Origin: Aquilaria yunnanensis
Lineage: Eukaryota; Streptophyta; Magnoliopsida; Malvales; Thymelaeaceae
NCBI GenBank assembly: GCA_039654915.1
Contig: CM077595.1
Coordinates: 51,615,501 to 51,679,500, forward strand
Reading direction: 5' to 3'
Length of the DNA: 64,000 nt
Shown here in pieces: positions 34,458-45,173 of the stretch; position 1 is the first letter of the stretch; the number at the start of each line of letters is the position of its first letter. The position numbers and the translations under genes are program-made. The notes under the pieces are model-generated. The model saw nothing but the letters and a program-made list of their open reading frames with translations, was not told the origin of the DNA and ran no database searches.

Positions 34458-35873
34458 TGTTAGTATTGTGCCCAAAAAGCCAATCATGAGATGATTGTAT
34501 TTTTGCACATTGAGTCATGATATTTTATTGAGGCATTAATCCAGCAATTTTGTTTGTTGTTTTGTTTCTGCGTAACGTAATAAACATAATTGTAACCCTA
34601 GAATAATGATATTCTTAAATGTCCCTAGTCTAGTATTATTGTGGAGCGGGTTGCAATAATACATAATGACTAGCATATGTGGAGACTAATATGAGATATG
34701 TAGTCTACATATGGGTACAAGTTGGAGAACTTGTGTACTGGACCGACCCACCATGAGAACACTTCATGGATCGTTATATGAGTGTCATAAGTGATTCTCA
34801 TAGTGATCATGGTATATGTAGTCCTTCGACCTATGATCATCAAGGTTCCCTACATGTGAGTCACATACTTTGATACTTTCCTTTGTTGCTCGTAACTGAG
34901 TGAACTTGAAGGAGGTCATTGGGTATGTCACATATCATGCGGAGGGATTTGTATGATCAAGATGGGATTTGTCCCTCCTATGTAACGGGAGTGATATCTT
35001 TGGGCCCCTTGATAGAGTGAGACTTAGAAAATGCATGGCCATGCTCCGATGAGTTGATATATGATATCAATGTCATCAGTTTAAGTTAGTCTACTCGGTA
35101 ATCAAGAAACCAAAGATTGGGCTATACGAGAGTGACACATTCCATGTCTCGTGCTTAGTCTTGATATCTTGGACAAAGGGACAATGGCATATATCGGTGA
35201 TGATCATAAAGGTTTAGTCGATTCACCGACAATCTTGTCACTTGGGTAGCAATGATGTGTTGCTAGACACCGCTCATTGCTTATGATTATAAATGTGATT
35301 TATGATCATTGCCAACATGGCAAGAGCCTATTGGGTCGCACACGTAGAGCTATTTGGATCATTAGAGTGCATGGGCTAATTATTTGGGTTATGGTTTCAC
35401 TTTAATTTCGTATTAATAATGGGCCAAGGAGTTGAGCCATTATTAAGCCCGAAATTAAATCCTAATTGGATTAGGGCTTTGAAACCCATTAGGCCTGGAA
35501 GTTGAGTCTCACTATAAATACAACTTTTAAGTGAGAAATTCGTAGGTCTCCTTGCCCTAGCCTCCCAAAAGGACAGCCGCACTCTTCTCTTGCAATTCCT
35601 TGGAGGACGCAAGCTAGCACTGCGAGCGCAAGAGAAACGCATCTGCCGGGACGTGGTGGAAGCGTGGTGATCCCGAGAGGCTCGTGTGGATACCATAGAG
35701 AGCCTGAACACGTCAACTGTTCAGGTTTTGTGATTCGACTCTACAGTTGAGTGAGAGATCTCAACCGAAAATTAGGTATGAAATTTTCGAACACCCGGTT
35801 TACCCCGTTTCACTTGGATCCTGGAGGGTTTCGGTTAAATTCCGCTGCGCTGTTTGGCTCCCGAAACCCAACA
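34458..35873 (+). repeat. 5' LTR of the intact copia element
   Basis: 1416 bp, TGTTAGTATTG...GAAACCCAACA. TATA box TATAAATA at 35513-35520. Same family as 41367-42782, 57576-58990 and 59776-61191. Confidence 0.97.
35513..35520 (+). promoter_or_regulatory. TATA box of the intact copia element
   Basis: TATAAATA in the 5' LTR; the matching site in the 3' LTR is at 42422-42429. Transcription should start about 30 bp further on. Confidence 0.7.
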
Positions 35874-35874
35874 G

Positions 35875-35886
35875 TGGTATCAGAGC
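35875..35886 (+). other. Primer binding site of intact copia (initiator tRNA-Met type)
   Basis: TGGTATCAGAGC directly after the 5' LTR with one base (G) between. Confidence 0.93.
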
Positions 35887-37400
35887 TACTGGTGAAACCC
35901 TAAATCGGGATTGAGTGTTGAATCGCATGATGCTATGTCTTCGATTGGTTTTCGGCCATGATTAATTAGATTGATTCATGATGCATGAAACCGGAATTCG
36001 TAATGAACATATGAGATATATGAAGAAACAACACAAATTGGTTAATGAGATTAACCCGAAATTGATAGGTATGAGATACCTATATGGATTAGGATTCTTG
36101 CAATAGTTGCAAAAACCCTAGGTTTGTTCGGATTCGGCCTGTTCGGGCACCGAAAGTAAGGTATTTTTGGTGGCTCGAATGGAGGAGTCTCGGGTGCCTA
36201 CTTTCTCGAAATAGAAGATTTCGGGCTAAGCAATTGTAAGACAATTTTTTGCGCCGGGGGGCGCTGCCCCCCACGCCCCCCGCAAGGGCGGCTCCCCTTG
36301 ACCCCGTCCGCTGACCGGTCAGCGGAACCACCGCCCGCTGACCGGCCAGCGGGACCGCCGTATGCGAAGCGCCACATAAATAAAAACTGGTTAATCAACA
36401 CGCGAAAATTGGCATGCATCTTTGTTGAATGAGATTTGACATGATATGCTGATTAGTGTTTGAAGCATGGTGCATGGTTATAGCCCTTGATTGGTTGTAC
36501 TTGTAAATACGGCCTGCGAGTCGTGCCTTTTCTTATCACTCTCATTGTACATTCTCTTCTCACCTTACTCCCCTCGAATGTAACTCGAGGTTTCTATTAT
36601 TGATGTAATGGTGCATTATGGGATCGTCCAAGGTGGTATGTCCAAGGAGGTGACAACAAAAAGGCAGCCAAGAAAGGAAGAGAAGGAGCTTGTGAAGACT
36701 CTTTTCTTTTCTTAGGCTTTTATGATATTCTCATTGGCTTGAGAATATCGCATAGTTTGGGCTATAACCATGTCACGTTTATTTCTTGTAAGCATGAGAT
36801 GCATGTTTTATATTTGTATGTGATGCATGTATAAAACAACCGGAGATAACAAATTGGTGAGATCAAAAGATAAAATCCCTCAAACAAATATTAAGTCATT
36901 AAATGTGATGCCTTCCAAATGTTGGCACTCGTCAAGACTTTGATCAACATTAGGTGGGTTTGCCAAAGCAAAGTACCTATGTTCATCTTGGTAAGGCGCG
37001 ATGGGATAATAGTGATATCCAAACTGCTAACTTTGGGTTCGACTTAACTAAGTCATCCTAATAGGATTAGGGACTTAGAGGCATAGAGTTGAGCTTAAGT
37101 TCATGAGATGAGCTTGGACAAGTGTTGTTCACCCAACTATCCAAGAGTTGCATAAGATGCAATTGGCAATGAGTTGCCTACCTAAATAGCTGTAACTTGA
37201 GAGAAAAGCCAAAGCTGACTCAGGTTGTGGTCAAATATGGATCTTGGCCCACTAGAATACCTTAGCGCCGAGGTGTTCCGAAATAATATCGAGGGTTATT
37301 ATTTTGAGGAAAATAGTGGGAGTATCATTTAATAAAAGTCCTTATTAAATGAATTAAAATACATGACTCTTACACTGCATATTTACTGTTGTAGATAACC
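35887..37400 (+). other. Leader of the intact copia element, with GC-rich palindromes
   Basis: 1.5 kb between primer site and gag, mostly AT-rich and without a convincing gene. A GC-rich island at about 36252-36362 stands out. It holds a perfect 20-bp palindrome, TCCGCTGACCGGTCAGCGGA (36307-36326), and a near-perfect second one at 36334-36353. The RNA could form stable hairpins. A packaging or dimer-linkage role is possible but unproven. Confidence 0.75.
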
Positions 37401-40400
37401 ATGGCACAAAACACATCGACACTTTCATTGCGATCGATCCTTGAGAAGGAAAAACTGAATGGGACCAACTTTCTCAAATGGTACCGAAACTTGAGGATAG
37501 TCCTCAAACAAGAGAGAAAGGCATATGTCCTAGAGCAGCCCATTCCGAATGAGCCTGCTGCCACTGCTCCAAGAGCTGAAAGGGATGCTCACAAGAGGCA
37601 TTCTGATGATGCTTTGGATGTTGCATGCCTCATGCTTATTACCATGGAATCTGAGCTTCAGAAGCAACATGAGAACATGGGGGCGTTCGATATGATCGAA
37701 CATCTCAAAATGCTTTTCCAAGAGCAAGCTAGGCATGAGAGGTTTGAGACCTCTAAGGCATTGTTTCAGTGCAAGATGTCTGAGGGAAGTCCCGTGGGTC
37801 CTCATGTGCTCAAGATGATTGGGTACATTGAGAATCTTGAGAATTTGGGATTTGCTCTTCAGAAAGAGTTGGCTATCGATGTAGTCTTGCAATCGTTGCC
37901 TGAAAGCTACAGTCAGTTCGTCATGAACTATAACATGAACGACCTAGACAAGTCCCTTCCTGAATTGCTCAACATGTTGAGAACTGCTGAGCAAAACCTT
38001 AAGAAGGCTAAGCCCATTTTGATGGTTCAAAAGGGCAAGGGAAAGGGAAAAGCCAACAAGAAGAAGGATAAAGCTAATGGAAAGTCCAATGCTAGTTCTT
38101 CTTCAGCTGCACTGAAACCAAAGGGTGGTGTGGCAAAGGAAGGGGAGTGCTTCCATTGTAAGCAACCTGGACACTGGAAGCGCAACTGCAAGCTCTATCT
38201 TGAAGAACTTGCTAAGGAAAAGGGAAGTAAGACTTCCACTTCAGGTATTTTTGTTATAGAGGCTAACTTTTCTACTTCCTCATCTTGGGTATTGGATACT
38301 GGATGTGGATCTCACATTTGTGCAAATGTGCAGGATCTAAGTAGAAGTAGAAGATTGGCCCGAGGTGAAGTGGACCTACGTGTTGGAAATGGAGCAAGGG
38401 TTGCTGCCTTAGCCGTAGGGACTTATGTTCTCACTTTACCTAGTGGATTAGTTTTAGAATTAGACAACTGCTACTTTGTGCCTACTATTAGTAGAAATTT
38501 GATTTTTGTTTCTTGTTTGGACAAGAAAGGTTTTTCATTTATAATAAAGGACAAATGTTGTTCTATTTATTTGAATGAAATCTTTTATGGTAGTGCTCAA
38601 CTTAGCAATGGGTTGTATGTTCTAGACCTTGAAGATCCAATCTATAATGTGAATACCAAGAAGGTCAGATTAAATGATTCAAACTTGACCTATCTCTGGC
38701 ACTGTCGCTTGGGCCATATAAATGAGACCCGCATATCCAAGCTCCATAAGGATGGACTCTTGGACTCATTTGATTTTGAATCATGTGAGACATGTGAGTC
38801 ATGTTTGTTGGGCAAGATGACCAAAGCCCCATTCACAGGGCAAAGTGAAAGGGCTAATGACTTACTAGGACTCATACATAGTGATGTATGTGGCCCTATG
38901 TCTACACAAGCTAGAGGAGGTTTCCAATACTTCATTACTTTCACTGATGACTTCAGCAGATATGGCTATGTGTATCTTATGAGACACAAGTCAGAATCCT
39001 TTGAAAAGTTCAAAGAATTCAAGAATGAAGTAGAGAATCAACTCGGGAAGAGTATCAAAGTGCTTCGATCAGATCGAGGTGGAGAGTACTTGGATCGAGA
39101 ATTCCTTGACTATCTGAAGGAGTGTGGTATAATATCACAACTCACTCCACCAGGTACACCTCAATGGAATGGTGTTTCTGAAAGGAGAAATCGAACTCTG
39201 TTAGACATGGTTCGCTCCATGATGAGTCAAGCTGACCTTCCAAACTCCTTTTGGGGACATGCTCTAGAGACAGCCGCTTTTACACTAAACCGAGTTCCAT
39301 CTAAATCGGTTCAAAAGACACCATATGAGATATGGAGTGGGAGGCGTCCCAATTTGTCTTTTATGAAGATTTGGGGCTGTGATGTTTATGTAAAACGTCA
39401 ATCCTCTAACAAACTAGGGCCCAAATCTCAAAAATGTCTTTTTGTTGGGTATCCCAAAGAAACAAAGGGTTACTATTTCTACAATCCCTCTGAGCAAAAA
39501 GTGTTTGTTGCTCGAACTGGTGTCTTTTTGGAGAAAGAGTTTATCTCTAAAGGAACTAGTGGGAGGAAAGTAGAACTTGAAGAAATTCAAGAACAACAAG
39601 AAGACATCGAACCTGAAATGGAACCTGAACAGACACCACAAGATGTTGTGGTTCAAGAGTCTGTTCCTGTAGCACAAAGCCCACGTAGGACTGGTAGGAT
39701 TCGGCGTGAGCCCGAGAGATATGGATTTCTCGTGACTCACACCGGTGATGTGATGCTCATGGATCAAGATGAGCCCACAACCTACCAACAAGCTATGTCG
39801 GGGCCTGACTCTGAGAAGTGGCTAATGGCCATGAAATCCGAGATGGAATCCATGTATGAAAACCAAGTATGGACTTTGGTTGACCCACCTGAAGGGGTAA
39901 AACCTATAGGGTGCAAATGGGTTTTCAAGAAGAAAACTGACATGGATGGTAATGTGATTACCTTTAAGGGAAGATTGGTTGCAAAAGGTTTCAAGCAAAT
40001 TCATGGTATTGACTATGATGAAACTTTTTCACCAGTTGCTATGCTTAAATCCATCCGAATTTTGTTTGCTATTGCTGCACACTATGATTATGAGATATGG
40101 CAAATGGATGTCAAAACTGCATTCCTAAATGGAAAGCTACTTGAGGATGTGTACATGACACAGCCTGAGGGTTTTGTCACTCCTGGGAATGCCAATAAAG
40201 TGTGCAAATTGCAAAGGTCCATTTATGGACTGAAGCAAGCTTCTCGAAGTTGGAATCTTCGTTTTGATGATGCAATCAAAGAGTTTGGTTTTATCAAAAA
40301 TGAAGATGAACCTTGTGTCTACAAGAAGGTTAGTGGGAGCGCTATTGTCTTCTTGGTGTTGTATGTAGATGACATACTACTCATCGGGAATGACATTCCT

Positions 40401-41372
40401 GAGCTACAGTCTGTGAAGACTTGGCTAAGGAAATGTTTCTCTATGAAGGACTTGGGTGAAGCAGCCTATGTGTTAGGCATCAGGATCTATAGAGATAGAT
40501 CTAGAAAGCTTCTTGGCCTAAGTCAAAGTACATATATTGACAAGGTGCTAAAGAGGTTTAGCATGCAAGATTCCAAGAAAGGATTCTTGCCCATGTCACA
40601 TGGTATCACTCTTTCTAGATCTCAGTGTCCGAGTACAACCGAGGAGAGAGAGCGCATGAGTAAGATTCCATATGCCTCAGCAATTGGATCTATCATGTAT
40701 GCCATGATATGTACTCGTCCCGATGTCTCATATGCTTTGAGCATGACGAGTAGGTACCAATCGAACCCCGGTGAAAGTCACTGGACAGCTGTTAAGAACA
40801 TCCTTAAGTACTTACGAAGGACTAAGGATGCATTCTTGGTCTTTGGAGGTGAAGATGAGCTCGTTGTAAAGGGTTACACCGATGCAAGCTTCCAATCCGA
40901 TAAGGATGATTTTAGATCGCAATCTGGTTATGTGTTTTGTATTGGTGGTGGTGCTGTAAGCTGGAAGAGTTCAAAGCAAGAGACAGTAGCTGACTCTACA
41001 ACAGAATCTGAGTACATTGCCGCCTCTGATGCTGCGAAGGAGGCAGTTTGGATCAAGAAGTTCATCACTGAACTTGGAGTGGTTCCAAGCATTGTTGACC
41101 CGATAGAGCTCTATTGTGACAACAATGGAGCAATCGTACAGGCTAAGGAACCTCGATCTCACCAGCGATCCAAACACATACTCCGACGCTATCATCTCAT
41201 CAGGGAGATCATCGAGAGGGGTGATGTAAGGATATGCAGGACTTCGACAGACAGCAACATTGCTGATCCACTGACAAAGCCCCTTACGCAGCAAAAGCAT
41301 GATAGCCATTCTAGGTCCATCGGTATTAGATACATGGATGATTGGCTTTTAGTGCAAGTGGGAGATTGTTAG
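37401..41372 (+). CDS. gag-pol: Intact Ty1/copia gag-pol polyprotein
   Basis: Single open frame of 1323 residues. Order: Gag (residues 1-245; LNGTNFLKWYRNLRIVL), CCHC knuckle CFHCKQPGHWKRNC at about 250, protease with DTGCGSHI at about 298, GAG-preintegrase and HHCC zinc finger (HCRLGHI...CESCLLGK, about 433-470), integrase core with D near 493 (HSDVCGP), D near 558 (RSDRGGEY) and E near 593 (SERRNR), RT with YVDDILL near 988, and RNase H with TDASF near 1160, ending ADPLTKPL near 1288. This order (integrase before RT) defines Ty1/copia. All catalytic residues are in place. The protease motif is DTG rather than the common DSG, a normal variant. The last codon and the stop (TGT TAG, 41367-41372) are the first six bases of the 3' LTR. 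ATG at 37401 is the first in frame. Confidence 0.97.
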   Translation: MAQNTSTLSLRSILEKEKLNGTNFLKWYRNLRIVLKQERKAYVLEQPIPNEPAATAPRAERDAHKRHSDDALDVACLMLITMESELQKQHENMGAFDMIEHLKMLFQEQARHERFETSKALFQCKMSEGSPVGPHVLKMIGYIENLENLGFALQKELAIDVVLQSLPESYSQFVMNYNMNDLDKSLPELLNMLRTAEQNLKKAKPILMVQKGKGKGKANKKKDKANGKSNASSSSAALKPKGGVAKEGECFHCKQPGHWKRNCKLYLEELAKEKGSKTSTSGIFVIEANFSTSSSWVLDTGCGSHICANVQDLSRSRRLARGEVDLRVGNGARVAALAVGTYVLTLPSGLVLELDNCYFVPTISRNLIFVSCLDKKGFSFIIKDKCCSIYLNEIFYGSAQLSNGLYVLDLEDPIYNVNTKKVRLNDSNLTYLWHCRLGHINETRISKLHKDGLLDSFDFESCETCESCLLGKMTKAPFTGQSERANDLLGLIHSDVCGPMSTQARGGFQYFITFTDDFSRYGYVYLMRHKSESFEKFKEFKNEVENQLGKSIKVLRSDRGGEYLDREFLDYLKECGIISQLTPPGTPQWNGVSERRNRTLLDMVRSMMSQADLPNSFWGHALETAAFTLNRVPSKSVQKTPYEIWSGRRPNLSFMKIWGCDVYVKRQSSNKLGPKSQKCLFVGYPKETKGYYFYNPSEQKVFVARTGVFLEKEFISKGTSGRKVELEEIQEQQEDIEPEMEPEQTPQDVVVQESVPVAQSPRRTGRIRREPERYGFLVTHTGDVMLMDQDEPTTYQQAMSGPDSEKWLMAMKSEMESMYENQVWTLVDPPEGVKPIGCKWVFKKKTDMDGNVITFKGRLVAKGFKQIHGIDYDETFSPVAMLKSIRILFAIAAHYDYEIWQMDVKTAFLNGKLLEDVYMTQPEGFVTPGNANKVCKLQRSIYGLKQASRSWNLRFDDAIKEFGFIKNEDEPCVYKKVSGSAIVFLVLYVDDILLIGNDIPELQSVKTWLRKCFSMKDLGEAAYVLGIRIYRDRSRKLLGLSQSTYIDKVLKRFSMQDSKKGFLPMSHGITLSRSQCPSTTEERERMSKIPYASAIGSIMYAMICTRPDVSYALSMTSRYQSNPGESHWTAVKNILKYLRRTKDAFLVFGGEDELVVKGYTDASFQSDKDDFRSQSGYVFCIGGGAVSWKSSKQETVADSTTESEYIAASDAAKEAVWIKKFITELGVVPSIVDPIELYCDNNGAIVQAKEPRSHQRSKHILRRYHLIREIIERGDVRICRTSTDSNIADPLTKPLTQQKHDSHSRSIGIRYMDDWLLVQVGDC

Positions 41373-42782
41373 TATTGTGCCCAAAAAGCCAATCATGAGA
41401 TGATTGTATTTTTGCACATTGAGTCATGATATTTTATTGAGGCATTAATCCAGCAATTTTGTTTGTTGTTTTGTTTCTGCGTAACGTAATAAACATAATT
41501 GTAACCCTAGAATAATGATATTCTTAAATGTCCCTAGTCTAGTATTATTGTGGAGCGGGTTGCAATAATACATAATGACTAGCATATGTGGAGACTAATA
41601 TGAGATATGTAGTCTACATATGGGTACAAGTTGGAGAACTTGTGTACTGGACTGACCCACCATGAGAACACTTCATGGATCGTTATATGAGTGTCATAAG
41701 TGATTCTCATAGTGATCATGGTATATGTAGTCCTTCGACCTATGATCATCAAGGTTCCCTACATGTGAGTCACATACTTTGATACTTTCCTTTGTTGCTC
41801 GTAACTGAGTGAACTTGAAGGAGGTCATTGGGTATGTCACATATCATGCGGAGGGATTTGTATGATCAAGATGGGATTTGTCCCTCCTATGTAACGGGAG
41901 TGATATCTTTGGGCCCCTTGATAGAGTGAGACTTAGAAAATGCATGGCCATGCTCCGATGAGTTGATATATGATATCAATGTCATCAGTTTAAGTTAGTC
42001 TACTCGGTAATCAAGAAACCAAAGATTGGGCTATACGAGAGTGACACATTCCATGTCTCGTGCTTAGTCTTGATATCTTGGACAAAGGGACAATGGCATA
42101 TATCGGTGATGATCATAAAGGTTTAGTCGATTCACCGACAATCTTGTCACTTGGGTAGCAATGATGTGTTGCTAGACACCGCTCATTGCTTATGATTATA
42201 AATGTGATTTATGATCATTGCCAACATGGCAAGAGCCTATTGGGTCGCACACGTAGAGCTATTTGGATCATTAGAGTGCATGGGCTAATTATTTGGGTTA
42301 TGGTTTCACTTTAATTTCGTATTAATAATGGGCCAAGGAGTTGAGCCATTATTAAGCCCGAAATTAAATCCTAATTGGATTAGGGCTTTGAAACCCATTA
42401 GGCCTGGAAGTTGAGTCTCACTATAAATACAACTTTTAAGTGAGAAATTCGTAGGTCTCCTTGCCCTAGCCTCCCAAAAGGACAGCCGCACTCTTCTCTT
42501 GCAATTCCTTGGAGGACGCAAGCTAGCACTGCGAGCGCAAGAGAAACGCATCTGCCGGGACGTGGTGGAAGCGTGGTGATCCCGAGAGGCTCGTGTGGAT
42601 ACCATAGAGAGCCTGAACACGTCAACTGTTCAGGTTTTGTGATTCGACTCTACAGTTGAGTGAGAGATCTCAACCGAAAATTAGGTATGAAATTTTCGAA
42701 CACCCGGTTTACCCCGTTTCACTTGGATCCTGGAGGGTTTCGGTTAAATTCCGCTGCGCTGTTTGGCTCCCGAAACCCAACA
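41367..42782 (+). repeat. 3' LTR of the intact copia element
   Basis: 1416 bp, pair of 34458-35873 with one difference seen by eye. A purine-rich run, AAGTGGGAGA, at about 41356-41365 just before it serves as polypurine tract. Confidence 0.97.
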
Positions 42783-43590
42783 CCATGTCCTTCATGTCAA
42801 AGGTGGAAGACAACCATCTCTTGATGGTACTTAACAACACAAGCCCATTACTTGCAATCAGTATATCATCTACATATAGAGTCAATACTGCAAAACTAGA
42901 CCCAGAAGAGTACAAGTATACACAATGGTCTTCATGCATCATCACAAAGCCGTAGCTTGTGATTGCATGGTGAAACTTCAAGTACCATTGTCTTGAAGCT
43001 TGCTTAAGACCATAGATAGAGTTCTTCAGTCTACATACCTTGTCCTCTTGACCCTTTTGGACAAACCCCTCAGGTTGTCTCATATATATCTCCTCACTCA
43101 AATCACCATTAAGAAAGGCGGTCTTTACATCCATCTGATGTAACTCTAGGCCCAGATTTGCGACGATGGCAAGTAATATCATGATGGAAGTGAATTTTAC
43201 AATAGGAGAGAAGGTGTCTTTGAAATCAACACCCTCCTTCTGTGTAAAACCCTTGGCCACCAAACGGGCCTTGTATCTTTCGATACTTCCATCAGAGTTC
43301 ACTTTGATCTTAAGAACCCACTTGTTCCCAATTGCCTTACGGCCTGGAGGAAGATCACTTAGCTCCCAAACCCCATTGAGATGCATTGAATGCAACTCAT
43401 CCTTCATTGCATTTAGCCACTCTTCCCTCTGTGCACCCTCAAGAGCCTCCTTAATGTTACTTGGTTCATCTATCTCAGATGCAACCAAATTTGCCTCATT
43501 ATCCAAGATCCACCATTCTTTAGGTGGTCCAAATTTCCTCATTGATCTTCTCAATGTAGGTTGAGATGGAGGCAACTCATGCTCCATCTC
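42783..43590 (-). pseudogene. pol: Y reverse transcriptase, N-terminal part
   Basis: Minus strand. Typical copia RT: EEWLNAMKDELHSM, NKWVLKIKVNSDG, RLVAKGFTQKEGVDF, QMDVKTAFLNGDL, IYGLKQASRQW, then YVDDILIASN, ending at MKDM where the intact element is inserted. It continues in 33717-34457. An in-frame TAA at 43591-43593 separates it from the integrase part, so the polyprotein is broken here. Confidence 0.92.
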
Positions 43591-44967
43591 TTAAGGCTCA
43601 ACATTTTGCTCTTGAGTATCCTCAACTCCCTCTTGAGCAAAACCTTCCTCTTGGAGGTCTTGCTCATGTTGGTCCACAACAACAGGTATTTCTGGAGCCA
43701 TTGCTCCATGTGATTGAGGTACTCTCTCTAGAGTAGGTGCATGTGTCCCAGGTGTCCTTATGACACTTCGTTGATCCTCATCTAGGATCTGGCTTAATGA
43801 GGTTAAGTCACCACATTCACCAACTTTGGGAAACTCATCCTCCACAAAGTTAGCATTCCTTGCATCAAAGATGTTCCCAGTTTTGTGACTTCTATCCAAG
43901 AACACATAACCCCTAGATTGTTCAGCATAACCAAGGAAGGCACACCTCCTCCCTCTTGGACCCAACTTTCCCAAAGGATGGTCCGTTATGTGAACAAAAG
44001 CTAAACAACCCCAAGGGTGTAAATAGCTTAGGTTAGGAGTTTTCTTCTTCCATAACTCATATGGAGAAGAGTTCACATTCTTGGTGGGTACTCTATTGAG
44101 GACATGAACTGCACACAGCAGTGCATCACTCCAATAAATGATGTCTAAGTTGGCCTTTGCCATCATGGAACGTACCATGTCCATAAGAGTTCTATTTTTT
44201 CTCTCAGACACTCTATTCTGTTGGGGTGTCCAAGGAAGAGTGAACTCCCTTTCAATACCCTTTAAGTTACAAAATGCCTTGAATGCATTTGATGTATACT
44301 CTCCACCCCTATCTATCCTCAAGGACTTAACCTTCTTACCTACTTGGTTCTCAACCAAGTGTACATACTTCTCAAAGCATGCCAAGGCCTCTGCCTTGTT
44401 TCTTAGTAGGTAAATGTGGGTGAATCGAGTGTAATCATCTGTGAATGTGATGAAATAATTAAATCCATTTCTGGATTCAACCCTCATTGGCCCACACAGG
44501 TCAGAGTGAACTAAACTTAGTGCCTCACTTCTCCTAGTTGCTTTGCCAAAAGGCTTTCTTGTGGCTTTGCCCTCTAGGCATGATTGGCAACTTGGAAGGA
44601 CAACCTTGGTCAAGGAACCTAGCAAGCCACTCTTGGCTAGCTTGTCCATTCTATCTTGACCAATATGACCCAACCTCTCATGCCATCTCATTTCATTTGT
44701 GACCTCTGTCACATAGCAACTAGGACTTGCAACAGAATGGTTAGTTGGCTTTAACTCATAAAGCCCATTTTTAACTGAACAAGTGCATACTATCTGATCA
44801 TCTTCAATAATAGACACATTATTATTAAAGAATTTAAAGCAATAATTGTACTTCAACATGCAACTTATAGAAATCAAATTTCTACAAATGTTTGGTACAT
44901 ACAATACATCTATTAGATACAAATATCCAATATCTATAGGAATTCTACATGTTCCTACGCCTTCCAC
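43591..44967 (-). pseudogene. pol: Y preintegrase and integrase
   Basis: Minus-strand open frame of 458 residues. It holds GAG-preintegrase with HHCC residues (RWHERLGHIGQDRM...CQSCLEGK), then the integrase core with HSDLCGPM, RIDRGGEY and VSERKNR supplying D, D and E, and then a Pro/Glu-rich linker toward RT. It ends at an in-frame TAA (43591-43593). The frame is lost upstream near 44970 relative to protease. Confidence 0.92.
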
Positions 44968-45094
44968 TTTCAGCCTGCATCATTTCCCACTGAAACATGC
45001 TTACCTCCTTTTGAGAGCTTCCTGTAGGCCACAAACCAGGACTTGTCCCGAGCTATGTGGTCTGTTGCTCCCGAGTCTACAATCCACAAAGATT
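44968..45094 (-). pseudogene. pol: Y protease remnant
   Basis: Minus-strand remnant of the protease active-site region ([19 protein letters not shown]), the same as in X at about 30520-30570. Small base losses near 44975-44990 put it out of frame with integrase. Homology to X ends at about 45092 in the middle of the gene. Confidence 0.85.
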
Positions 45095-45173
45095 TTATGG
45101 AGGTGTCAATGGTCCACTAGAAACCTTCAGTGGGTCCTTGCCTTCCTTGGTTGTGCCTTCTTTGATCGTATCA
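45095..45173. other. Rearrangement junction with inverted gypsy LTR scrap
   Basis: 45104-45173 is the reverse complement of the first ~70 bp of the gag-only gypsy LTR (TGATACGATC start at 45173). Between Y and this scrap lies TTATGGAGGTG (45095-45105), which occurs again at 45184-45194 in the adjacent gypsy pol. This looks like templated filler from a repair event. Confidence 0.8.

Larger units (their letters stand above)
34458..42782 (+). mobile_element. Complete, young Ty1/copia element inside Y
   Basis: 8325 bp with identical-length LTRs of 1416 bp, ends TGTT...AACA, and target duplication CCATG at 34453-34457 and 42783-42787. It has an initiator-Met primer site, a 1.5-kb leader, an uninterrupted 1323-residue gag-pol and a purine-rich tract before the 3' LTR. 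By eye the two LTRs differ at one site (C near 34744, T near 41653), so insertion is recent. All standard parts are present, so the copy may be mobile. It lies in the RT gene of Y, opposite in orientation. Confidence 0.97.
31142..45094 (-). mobile_element. Copia element Y, inverted and 5'-truncated
   Basis: Minus-strand copy of the X family. Reading on its own strand it has part of protease, preintegrase, integrase, RT, RNase H, a 1.1-kb untranslated region and the 3' LTR (31142-32580). The 5' LTR, gag and first part of protease are missing; the break is at about 45094. A younger copia element (34458-42782) splits RT. Y's LTR end abuts X's coding region at 31141/31142, so Y probably inserted into X and both were later truncated. 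Confidence 0.9.

Noticed and set aside
35397..35716. Frames of 104 and 75 codons in copia LTRs, present in four LTR copies
   Set aside because: They recur because the LTR recurs; they overlap the TATA box and transcription start, and no domain is recognised.
36089..36419. Minus-strand Gly/Arg-rich frames over the GC-rich island
   Set aside because: Explained by GC-rich composition and palindromes; no homology recognised.
42709..42782. Extension of the Y RT frame into the intact element's LTR
   Set aside because: The frame runs by chance through the insertion; the real homology stops at 42783.
45057..45173. Upstream part of the gypsy frame before 45174
   Set aside because: Composed of Y in reverse and an inverted LTR scrap; it is open by chance and not gypsy pol.
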